From JBIQLO01 sp044464175 (GTDB lineage Bacteria > Planctomycetota > Phycisphaerae > Tepidisphaerales > Tepidisphaeraceae), in assembly GCA_044464175.1 (NCBI GenBank), contig JBIQLO010000126.1, positions 1 through 11,589 on the forward strand: a DNA stretch of 11,589 bases, read 5' to 3'. Every line of letters begins with the position of its first letter. The first letter of the stretch is position 1. A program made the position numbers and the translations under genes. The notes below the pieces were generated by a model that did not search any database, had not been told where the DNA came from, and saw only the letters and a list, made by a program, of their open reading frames with translations. This document shows positions 1-5,033 of the stretch, in pieces.

Positions 1-22
1 ATGGGGCGGGGGGGGTGGGCAT
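1..22 (-). CDS. possible start of a leftward gene cut by the window edge
   Basis: An ATG on the minus strand at base 22 opens a frame that stays open for the seven codons visible before the window ends. It lies 13 bases after the rpoZ stop, with an AGAGG stretch about ten bases upstream that could be a weak ribosome binding site. In many bacteria rpoZ is followed by coaBC (dfp), so that would be the first guess. The seven visible residues (Met, Pro, Thr, then Pro-rich) do not identify anything. Treat it as a candidate only. Confidence 0.22.
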
Positions 23-35
23 CGGGCGCTGCCTC

Positions 36-251
36 TTAGGGCTTGTCCAGCCCGCTGGCCTCGTAGTCGATGGCGATCTTGTCCTGCAGGATCTCCTGCA
101 CCACCACCTCCAGGTCCGTCAGGCCTTCGGGGTCCACCAGCGGCCGCGCGCCGTCCAGCAGCTCCAGCATCCGCTTCTGGATCAGCGCGGTCAGTTTGAA
201 CCGGCCTCCCACCTTGGCCACGATCTCATCGCTCTTCAGGGCTTCAATCAT
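36..251 (-). CDS. rpoZ: DNA-directed RNA polymerase omega subunit
   Basis: A 71-residue protein that looks like the omega subunit, the small chaperone-like subunit that binds the C-terminal part of beta-prime. The family pattern is visible: an N-terminal helix with a Val-Gly-Gly-Arg-Phe-Lys-Leu stretch near residues 14-20, an Arg-Met-Leu-Glu-Leu-Leu-Asp-Gly-Ala helix, then Leu-Glu-Val-Val-Val-Gln-Glu-Ile-Leu with Asp-Lys-Ile close to the end. The length is at the short end of the usual range. The ATG at 251 was chosen because GGAGAG lies five to six bases upstream. A longer in-frame reading would start inside a repeat array and adds no family-like residues. It follows gmk in the same direction, the common gmk-rpoZ order. 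A perfect 7-bp dyad lies just before the ribosome binding site. Confidence 0.88.
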   Translation of the reverse strand: MIEALKSDEIVAKVGGRFKLTALIQKRMLELLDGARPLVDPEGLTDLEVVVQEILQDKIAIDYEASGLDKP

Positions 252-271
252 ATTTGTCTCTCCATGCTGAT

Positions 272-288
272 GGTCCGCGGGGCGGACC
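272..288. repeat. 17-bp palindrome copy 1, in the rpoZ leader
   Basis: GGTCCGC-GGG-GCGGACC is a perfect 7-bp inverted repeat with a 3-base centre. It lies about 20 bases upstream of the rpoZ start codon. The same 17 bases, plus three flanking bases (GAT), recur in the opposite orientation at 1937-1956 in front of yicC. In RNA each copy would fold into a tight hairpin just upstream of the ribosome binding site. As DNA it could be a dimeric protein site. The function is unknown. Confidence 0.8.
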
Positions 289-313
289 TTGCCAATTTCA
301 TCCTCGGATTCGG

Positions 314-375
314 GGTCCGTGGTCCGTTGTCCGTTGTGCGTATTTTTCCGGACCACGGACCACGGACCACGGACC
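314..375. repeat. inverted array of 7-bp repeats (GGTCCGT / GGACCAC) between gmk and rpoZ
   Basis: The left arm (314-340) is four heptamers of the type GGTCCGT, the last two degenerate. The right arm (349-375) is the complementary heptamer repeated about four times with no errors. The arms pair over 27 bases with three mismatches around an 8-base loop (341-348). In the leftward transcript this makes a very strong hairpin 12 bases after the gmk stop, about 60 bases before rpoZ. No U-run follows it, so it is not a canonical terminator. It could protect a 3' end, guide processing between gmk and rpoZ, or be a dispersed repeat. Confidence 0.85.
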
Positions 376-387
376 ACGTTGGAAATT

Positions 388-978
388 CTAAATGCCTCCG
401 GCTTTCTTGTGATGAATGATCCGCACGATCTCCTCCACCGCCTGGTCCAGATCGTCGTTGATCACCATGTAGTCAAACGCCCGGCTTCCCTTGGCCATGT
501 GGATCTCCCGTTTGGCCGCCCGGAACCGCTTTTGAATCTCCTCAGCGCTGTCGCGCCCCCGCCCGGTGAGCCGCTGGAGCAGCGTCGGCTCATCCGGCGG
601 CAGGATGAACACCAGCAGGGCATCGGGGTACTGATACCGCACCTGCAGCGCCCCCTGCACGTCAATCTCCAGCAGGACATCCCGCCCGGCCGCCAGGTCC
701 TCCAGCGTCGGGTGCTTGGGCGTGCCGTAATAATCCCCGTACACCTGAGCATATTCCAGGAAGGCATCGGCGTCCAATCGCCGGAAAAACGCCTCCCGGT
801 CCAGGTGCTCGTAAATCTTCCCGTTCTCATCCCCCGGACGCCTCGGCCGCGTCGTGGCGCTGACGGCGTACTGCACCAGCTTCTCCTCGGCCAGCCGGCG
901 CGAGATCGTGCTCTTGCCGACCCCCGACGGGCCGCACAGCACGATCAAGAGGCCGGGATGGGAGGGGGAATGGGACAT
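388..978 (-). CDS. gmk: guanylate kinase
   Basis: Guanylate kinase phosphorylates GMP (and dGMP) to GDP with ATP in the cytoplasm. The 196 residues fit the bacterial family. The P-loop Gly-Pro-Ser-Gly-Val-Gly-Lys-Ser-Thr is at residues 16-24. The GMP-binding Ser-Ala-Thr-Thr-Arg-Pro-Arg-Arg-Pro-Gly follows near residue 40. The lid and adenine region carries Arg-Gly-Arg-Asp (near 140), and the C-terminal part has the usual Val-Ile-Asn-Asp-Asp-Leu-Asp stretch. The ATG at 978 gives a normal N terminus. The start lacks a Shine-Dalgarno sequence: the last two bases before the G of the ATG come from a TTTGTTA heptamer array, and the leader is AACAAAT repeats. Gene order yicC-gmk-rpoZ is common. Co-transcription with yicC is likely, the gap being about 62 bp. 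Confidence 0.95.
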   Translation of the reverse strand: MSHSPSHPGLLIVLCGPSGVGKSTISRRLAEEKLVQYAVSATTRPRRPGDENGKIYEHLDREAFFRRLDADAFLEYAQVYGDYYGTPKHPTLEDLAAGRDVLLEIDVQGALQVRYQYPDALLVFILPPDEPTLLQRLTGRGRDSAEEIQKRFRAAKREIHMAKGSRAFDYMVINDDLDQAVEEIVRIIHHKKAGGI

Positions 979-1036
979 TTGTTATTTGTTATTTGTTATT
1001 TGTTATTTGCGCTTCTATGCAAACAACAAACAACAA
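978..1036. repeat. TTTGTTA heptamer array and hairpin between yicC and gmk
   Basis: Four perfect TTTGTTA units run from 978 to 1005, with a partial TTTG to 1009. After a 10-base spacer (1010-1019) comes an imperfect complementary arm, 1020-1036, built of CAAACAA-type units. The arms 993-1009 and 1020-1036 pair at 15 of 17 positions. The array fills nearly the whole yicC-gmk gap and touches the gmk start codon. On the leftward mRNA it makes an A-rich leader of AACAAAT units with no purine-rich ribosome binding site. Confidence 0.85.
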
Positions 1037-1040
1037 CTAA

Positions 1041-1922
1041 CTACTCCACGTTCTGCACCTGTTCCTTGAGCCGGTCGATCGCCCCCTTGATCTCCACGAT
1101 GTGCCGGGCGATCTGGGCGTCGTTGGCCTTGGAGGCGATGGTGTTCGCCTCCCGCAGCATCTCCTGGGCGATGAAATCCAGCTTGCGCCCGGCGTGCTCC
1201 CCGCTGCGGCAGGCCTGCTCGAAGGCGTCCATGTGGCTGCCCAGCCGCTGAATCTCCTCGCTGATGTCGGCCCGCTCGGCGAAGACGGCCACCTCTTTGA
1301 GCAAGTCCGCCTGGTTCACCTCCAGCTCCGCCTTGGACAGCAGCTGGTTCACCCGCGCGGAGAACTTGCGGTGGTAATCCTCGATGACGAAGGGGGCCCG
1401 CTGGTGAATCTGCTCCAGGTTCTCGCGGATCAGCGTCACGTGCCGCATCAGGTCCTCGAACAGCCCCTTGCCCTCCCGCTGCCGCATGGCGATCAGCTTG
1501 TCGATCGCCGCCGACACCAGCTTCCGCACCGCCGCCCCGTGCCGCTGGATCTCATCGCTCTCATCGCGCGGCTCCTGGCACACCCCCGGCAGCTGCACCA
1601 GGCTCGCCAGGTCGATCCGCGCCACCCCGTCCAGCCCCTTCACCTGCTTCAGCTGCGCGACATAGGCGCTGAGCGCCTCGGTGTTGATGTGGTAGGCCGC
1701 CTCAGCGCTGTCGCTGCGCATTTTGAGGATGCACGTGATCGAGCCCCGCACCAGCCGCTCGCGCAGCGTGCTCTCCAGCTCCGGCTCCAGCCCGCTGATC
1801 GACTCGGGCAGCTTGATCACCGGCTTGAAAAAGCGGTTGTTCAACGAGCGGATCTCCACGGCGTAGTGCGTGCCATCCGCCTCCGCCGCCGCATCCCCGA
1901 AGCCCGTCATGCTCACAATCAT
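1041..1922 (-). CDS. yicC: YicC/YloC family endoribonuclease
   Basis: A 293-residue YicC-family protein, matching the usual length of about 290. It opens with the family hallmark Ser-Met-Thr-Gly-Phe-Gly (residues 4-9), followed by a Glu-Ile-Arg-Ser-Leu-Asn-Asn-Arg motif. The C-terminal domain (DUF1732) is recognisable by Ala-Glu-Arg-Ala-Asp-Ile-Ser-Glu-Glu, Lys-Leu-Asp-Phe, and Glu-Ala-Asn-Thr-Ile-Ala-Ser-Lys near the end. Family members are described as endoribonucleases in RNA turnover; that role here is by family only. The ATG at 1922 was chosen because the hallmark follows at once and GGGA lies seven bases upstream. An ATG at 1910 would remove part of the hallmark. It lies between secG (77-bp gap) and gmk. 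A perfect palindrome shared with the rpoZ leader sits 14 bases before its start. Confidence 0.92.
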   Translation of the reverse strand: MIVSMTGFGDAAAEADGTHYAVEIRSLNNRFFKPVIKLPESISGLEPELESTLRERLVRGSITCILKMRSDSAEAAYHINTEALSAYVAQLKQVKGLDGVARIDLASLVQLPGVCQEPRDESDEIQRHGAAVRKLVSAAIDKLIAMRQREGKGLFEDLMRHVTLIRENLEQIHQRAPFVIEDYHRKFSARVNQLLSKAELEVNQADLLKEVAVFAERADISEEIQRLGSHMDAFEQACRSGEHAGRKLDFIAQEMLREANTIASKANDAQIARHIVEIKGAIDRLKEQVQNVE

Positions 1923-1936
1923 GCAAAATCCCGTAG

Positions 1937-1953
1937 GGTCCGCCCCGCGGACC
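1937..1953. repeat. 17-bp palindrome copy 2, in the yicC leader
   Basis: GGTCCGC-CCC-GCGGACC is the exact reverse complement of the element at 272-288. The match extends three more bases (1954-1956). It lies 14-31 bases upstream of the yicC start codon, almost the same place relative to the gene as copy 1 is to rpoZ, but inverted. Next to it, to about 1998, are two imperfect copies of a 15-base GC-rich string (ATCGCCCCGCCGGCC and ATCGCTCCGCCGGCC). Confidence 0.8.
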
Positions 1954-1999
1954 ATCCGCTCCATCGCCCCGCCGGCCATCGCTCCGCCGGCCGACCGGC

Positions 2000-2296
2000 T
2001 CATTCCGCCGGCGCCTGCTGTGCCGGGGGCGTCTGCAATTCCTTCACCCGCTGGGTCTCCCGGTGCGTGCTCAAGAGGTTCAGCACCACCGCCAGCAGCA
2101 GGAAGACCCCGAAGATGATGCTCGTCGCCCACGTCAGCACATCCCCGGTCTTGGATCCGAAGGCCGTGTGCCCGCCGGCCCCGCCGAAAGCGCCCGAGAG
2201 CCCGCCCCCGCGCCCTTTCTGGATCAGCACCACCAGGACCATCAGCAGGCTGATCAGGATGAACAGCACGATGCACAGATAAAGTAAAAACGTCAT
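2000..2296 (-). CDS. secG: preprotein translocase subunit SecG
   Basis: A 98-residue inner-membrane protein, the small SecYEG subunit that helps SecA-driven export. Two hydrophobic helices are visible, near residues 3-24 and 52-72. Between them is the cytoplasmic loop Gln-Lys-Gly-Arg-Gly-Gly-Gly-Leu-Ser-Gly-Ala-Phe-Gly-Gly, the SecG signature. The tail is hydrophilic and ends in a Gln/Pro/Ala-rich stretch. The ATG at 2296 has GGAG six bases upstream. The reading frame continues further upstream without hydrophobic or family-like sequence, so the longer version was rejected. It lies between tpiA (103-bp gap) and yicC in the same direction. A tpiA-secG pair is common in bacteria. No terminator was seen in the tpiA-secG gap, so readthrough from tpiA is likely. 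Confidence 0.92.
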   Translation of the reverse strand: MTFLLYLCIVLFILISLLMVLVVLIQKGRGGGLSGAFGGAGGHTAFGSKTGDVLTWATSIIFGVFLLLAVVLNLLSTHRETQRVKELQTPPAQQAPAE

Positions 2297-2399
2297 AAAT
2301 CGCTCCGTTTTTCGCCCCTGCCCGCCGCCGGCTCCCGACTTCCGCCCGGTGCCCCGGGTCTTCGAGCCCCGCGTACCCGCGGCCGGCCACCTCAATCGG

Positions 2400-3155
2400 C
2401 TAACTGCCGCGGGCCGCCTTCACAATCGCCAAAAAACTCTCCCCCTTCAACGAGGCCCCCCCGATCAATCCCCCATCCACATCCGGCTGCCCCAGCAGAC
2501 CGGCGGCGTTCTCCGGCTTCATGCTCCCGCCGTATTGAATCCGTACGCCCTGGGCGAAGGCCCGGTTCCACATCGTCTCCAGCGTCCGGCGGATGAAGGC
2601 ATGCACCTCCTGCGCCTGCTCGGCCGTCGCGTTGCGCCCCGTTCCGATGGCCCAGACCGGCTCATAGGCGATCACCAGCCGCTGCGGATCGCTGATCCGG
2701 TCGCTCAACTCCTCGATCTGCCCCCGCACCACGTCAAAGGTCGTCCCGGCGTCGCGCTGCTGGATCGTCTCCCCCACGCAATGCACCACCGTCAGGCCCC
2801 CATCGTACACGGCGTGGGCCTTTTTGGCGATCAAATCGCCGCTCTCGCCGATCACGTGCCGCCGTTCGCTGTGGCCGGTCAGCACGAACGAGACCCCCAG
2901 GTCCTTGAGCATCGCCACCGAAATCTCCCCCGTGAACGCCCCGTTCTGCTCAAAGTAGGCATCCTGCGCCCCCAGCCGCACCTTCGATCCCTGCAGCGCC
3001 CGCCCGACCGTCTCCAAGTAGACAAACGGCGGCGCCACCCCCACCTCCACCCCCGCCGGCAAATCGCCGCCGGCCACCGCCCGCGCCAGCGCCTCGGCCG
3101 ACGCCCGGTCGGTGTTCATCTTCCAGTTGCCCGCAATAAAGGGTGTTCTGCTCAT
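2400..3155 (-). CDS. tpiA: triose-phosphate isomerase
   Basis: Interconverts dihydroxyacetone phosphate and glyceraldehyde 3-phosphate in glycolysis and gluconeogenesis. The 251 residues match the family. The active-site residues are all visible: Asn10 and Lys12 in Ala-Gly-Asn-Trp-Lys-Met-Asn, His95 in Thr-Gly-His-Ser-Glu-Arg-Arg, Glu165 in Ala-Tyr-Glu-Pro-Val-Trp-Ala-Ile-Gly-Thr-Gly (which includes flexible loop 6), and the phosphate-binding Tyr-Gly-Gly-Ser near 210 and Gly-Gly-Ala-Ser-Leu near the end. The ATG at 3155 gives the standard start. No clear Shine-Dalgarno sequence precedes it, as also seen for gmk, and an inverted heptamer repeat begins about 20 bases upstream. It is the second gene of the leftward cluster. 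Confidence 0.96.
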   Translation of the reverse strand: MSRTPFIAGNWKMNTDRASAEALARAVAGGDLPAGVEVGVAPPFVYLETVGRALQGSKVRLGAQDAYFEQNGAFTGEISVAMLKDLGVSFVLTGHSERRHVIGESGDLIAKKAHAVYDGGLTVVHCVGETIQQRDAGTTFDVVRGQIEELSDRISDPQRLVIAYEPVWAIGTGRNATAEQAQEVHAFIRRTLETMWNRAFAQGVRIQYGGSMKPENAAGLLGQPDVDGGLIGGASLKGESFLAIVKAARGS

Positions 3156-3173
3156 GGTAATTGGCCGGCTGTC

Positions 3174-3239
3174 ATTTGTTATTTGCTATTGGTCAGTTGA
3201 AATCTTGCGTCATCGCACAATCGACAACAAATAACAAAT
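3174..3239. repeat. inverted ATTTGTT repeat in the aroF-tpiA gap
   Basis: ATTTGTTATTTG at 3174-3185 is matched by its perfect 12-bp complement at 3228-3239, 42 bases away. The units are the same 7-bp family (TTTGTTA / AACAAAT) found in the yicC-gmk gap. A small hairpin (TGCG-TCAT-CGCA, 3206-3217) sits in the loop. The element fills most of the 90-bp gap. No U-run makes it a standard terminator. Confidence 0.8.
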
Positions 3240-3245
3240 CCCATC

Positions 3246-4277
3246 CTACGCAAACGCCTTCCCCACCACCTTCGCCACCTGCCGCAACTGATCCATCAAC
3301 TGCGAAAACATCTCCGGCAGCAGCGCCTGCGCCCCATCGCACTGCGCCTCGGCCGGGTTGTAGTGGCATTCGACGATAATCCCCTGCGCCCCGGCCGCCA
3401 TTCCCGCCAAGGCCAGCGGCCCGACAATCTCCCGCCGCCCGGCCGCGTGGCTCGGATCGACGATCACCGGCAGGTGCGACCACTGCCGCGCCACCGGAAT
3501 TGAGCTGATGTCCATCGTGTACCGGATGCTGTCCTCAAACGTCTTGATTCCCCGCTCGCACAGGATCACCCCGTGGTTCCCCTGGCTCAGCACGTATTCC
3601 GCCGACAGCAGCCAGTCCTTCACCGTCGCCGCCAGACCGCGCTTGAGCAGCACCGGCTTGCGGGTCTTGCCCACTTCCCGCAGCAGGTCGAAATTCTGCA
3701 TGTTCCGCGCCCCGATCTGAAACAGGTCGGTGTAGCGCTCGATCAGCTCCACCTGCCGCGTGTCCATCACTTCCGTGCAGATCGGCATCCCCAGCCGGTC
3801 CCCCGTCGCCCGCATCCACTTCAGCGCATCCTCCCCATGCCCCTGGAACGAATAGGGGCTGGTCCGCGGCTTGAACGCCCCGCCCCGCAGCACCGTCGCC
3901 CCTCCCTTTTTCACAAAATCCGCGATCCGGTTGAGCATCCCCTCATTCTCCACCGCGCACGGGCCGGCGATGCACAGCGCATGCGTCCCGCCCACCTTCA
4001 CCGTCGGCACGCTTCCGCCGCCGATGGTGACCACCGTGTCCTCCTCATGGAACTCCCGGCTGGCCAGCTTGTAGGGCTTCATGATCGGCAGGATTTTTTC
4101 CACCCCGTCCAGCGACGCCAGGTGCTGCTCATCGACCGTCCCTTCCTCCCCGACGGCCCCGATCACGGTGCGAAACTGCCCGCGCGACAGGTGCGCGTGA
4201 CAGCCCATCTTTTCAATTTCATGCACCACCCGGTCGATCGCCGACGCGGGGGCGTCCGAATTCATGACAACGATCAC
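3246..4277 (-). CDS. aroF: 3-deoxy-7-phosphoheptulonate (DAHP) synthase, AroA-I-beta type
   Basis: Condenses phosphoenolpyruvate and erythrose 4-phosphate, the first step of the shikimate pathway. The protein is 343 residues with the GTG start at 4277. Residues 1-70 form the ferredoxin-like regulatory domain of the Thermotoga-type enzyme, ending in Lys-Pro-Tyr-Lys-Leu-Ala-Ser-Arg-Glu. The barrel carries Ile-Ala-Gly-Pro-Cys-Ala-Val-Glu (metal-ligand Cys107), Arg-Gly-Gly-Ala-Phe-Lys-Pro-Arg-Thr-Ser, Gln-Ile-Gly-Ala-Arg-Asn, Leu-Leu-Lys-Arg-Gly, Val-Asp-Pro-Ser-His, and the expected later Glu and Asp ligands. The GTG start was preferred over the ATG at 4265 because GGAG lies seven bases upstream and it restores the Met-Ile-Val-Val-Met first strand of the family. 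The regulatory domain suggests feedback control by aromatic amino acids (inferred from relatives). It appears to be the first gene of the leftward cluster. Confidence 0.95.
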   Translation of the reverse strand: MIVVMNSDAPASAIDRVVHEIEKMGCHAHLSRGQFRTVIGAVGEEGTVDEQHLASLDGVEKILPIMKPYKLASREFHEEDTVVTIGGGSVPTVKVGGTHALCIAGPCAVENEGMLNRIADFVKKGGATVLRGGAFKPRTSPYSFQGHGEDALKWMRATGDRLGMPICTEVMDTRQVELIERYTDLFQIGARNMQNFDLLREVGKTRKPVLLKRGLAATVKDWLLSAEYVLSQGNHGVILCERGIKTFEDSIRYTMDISSIPVARQWSHLPVIVDPSHAAGRREIVGPLALAGMAAGAQGIIVECHYNPAEAQCDGAQALLPEMFSQLMDQLRQVAKVVGKAFA

Positions 4278-4309
4278 GATGAAACTCCAGCGAAAGCGAA
4301 ACAGTCTAA

Positions 4310-4380
4310 TCCCCAACCCCCCAACCCACAAGCGCTCGAACACCCTCAGAACTCCAAATCCCCCAATCCTCCCCCCATTC
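4310..4380 (-). repeat. G-rich tract with decayed 7-8-base periodicity upstream of aroF
   Basis: The plus strand is a run of C-rich words ending in AA or AAT (CCCCAA, CCCCCCAA, CTCCAAAT, CCCCCAAT), spaced roughly 7-8 bases. On the minus strand, which is the aroF leader, this reads as G-runs separated by TT, for example three runs within 4311-4327. It may be a degenerate heptamer array, and it could form a G-quadruplex-like structure in the aroF 5' leader. The tract falls between the divergent aroF and methyltransferase genes. Nothing in the gap is a clear gene. Confidence 0.4.
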
Positions 4381-4409
4381 TTCCGGCTGCGGCCCATCCC
4401 GCCCCAAGG

Positions 4410-4415
4410 TATATT
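4410..4415 (+). promoter_or_regulatory. possible -10 element for the O-methyltransferase gene
   Basis: TATATT matches the sigma70 -10 consensus at five of six positions, in the only AT-rich patch of the gap. It ends seven bases before the ATG at 4423, so transcription would begin at or next to the start codon and the message may be leaderless. No convincing -35 was found. A weaker -10-like TAATAT reads on the other strand of the same patch and could serve aroF. Confidence 0.35.
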
Positions 4416-4422
4416 ACCGCCC

Positions 4423-4998
4423 ATGAACCATGCTCTGGCCCTCCCCCCGGCCCATATTGCCGCCATCGACGAACTGGACCGCCTCCGCACCCGACCCGAT
4501 GCCTGGCAGGTACCCCGCGCTGAAGGGGAACTCCTGTGCCATTTGGCGCTCGGCTGCCTGGCCAAAACCATCGTTGAGGTGGGCACCAGCTATGGATTCA
4601 GCGCGCTCTGGTGGGCCGCCGCCCTCCGCCACACCGGCGGCCGGCTCCATACCGTGGACATTGACCCCAAGAAGTACGAATCCTCGCGTGCCACCTTCGA
4701 GTCCGCCGGGGTGGCCGACCTCATCACCAGCTACCTTGGCGATGCCAAGGCCATCCTCACCTCCATGCCCGCTCCCATCGACATCGCCTTCATCGACGCC
4801 GACAAGCCCGCCTGCCAGACCTATCTGGACCTCCTCTGGCCCAAGCTGCGCATCGGCGGGGCGGTCCTGACCGACAATATCACCAGCCACCCCGAACAAC
4901 TGGGCGCATTTGCCGCCGACCTCCGCGCCCGCCCCGATGCCCACAGCCTTCTGCTGCCCGTCGGCAACGGCGTGGAATGGACCATCAAACTTCGATAA
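4423..4998 (+). CDS. class I SAM-dependent O-methyltransferase
   Basis: A 191-residue Rossmann-fold methyltransferase that resembles the bacterial catechol / caffeoyl-CoA O-methyltransferase group (Methyltransf_3/24). Motif I is Val-Glu-Val-Gly-Thr-Ser-Tyr-Gly-Phe-Ser (about residues 46-55). The SAM-ribose acidic strand is Thr-Val-Asp-Ile-Asp (near 78). The metal/catalytic region is Phe-Ile-Asp-Ala-Asp-Lys near 125, followed by Gly-Gly-Ala-Val-Leu-Thr-Asp-Asn. The Asp-Ala-Asp-Lys and Asp-Asn pair is typical of the metal-dependent members. The substrate cannot be told from sequence. The ATG at 4423 was chosen because the upstream in-frame sequence is low-complexity proline-rich translation of an intergenic repeat. 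The start lacks a good ribosome binding site (AAGG is about 14 bases away). It is divergent from aroF; eda follows 241 bp downstream under its own promoter. Confidence 0.85.
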   Translation: MNHALALPPAHIAAIDELDRLRTRPDAWQVPRAEGELLCHLALGCLAKTIVEVGTSYGFSALWWAAALRHTGGRLHTVDIDPKKYESSRATFESAGVADLITSYLGDAKAILTSMPAPIDIAFIDADKPACQTYLDLLWPKLRIGGAVLTDNITSHPEQLGAFAADLRARPDAHSLLLPVGNGVEWTIKLR

Positions 4999-5004
4999 AA
5001 AAAC

Positions 5005-5033
5005 TTGACAAAATACCTAACTCTTGCTATTCT
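5005..5033 (+). promoter_or_regulatory. sigma70-type promoter upstream of eda
   Basis: A perfect -35, TTGACA (5005-5010), then a 17-bp spacer, then TATTCT (5028-5033), which matches the -10 at four of six positions. TG sits one base upstream of the -10, the extended form. It begins six bases after the methyltransferase stop codon. Transcription would start near 5040, leaving an mRNA leader of about 200 bases before eda. Confidence 0.7.

Noticed and set aside
252..377. N-terminal extension of rpoZ through the heptamer array
   Set aside because: The extra residues are a periodic translation of the repeat, and a good ribosome binding site precedes the ATG at 251.
314..1036. Heptamer arrays as a CRISPR array
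   Set aside because: Units are 7 bases and directly adjacent, without spacers, and no cas gene is in the window.
289..1251. Long rightward open frame opposite gmk and yicC
   Set aside because: It is antisense to two well-supported genes, rich in Pro, Arg and Leu as expected for the complement of GC-rich coding sequence, and crosses repeat arrays. No family motif.
1101..2282. Rightward open frame of nearly 400 codons opposite yicC and secG
   Set aside because: Complement shadow of real genes: His/Leu/Pro/Arg-rich, no domain, no ribosome binding site.
2297..2399. Possible terminator or small gene in the tpiA-secG gap
   Set aside because: The gap is GC-rich with some short palindromes but no stem followed by a U-run and no convincing frame.
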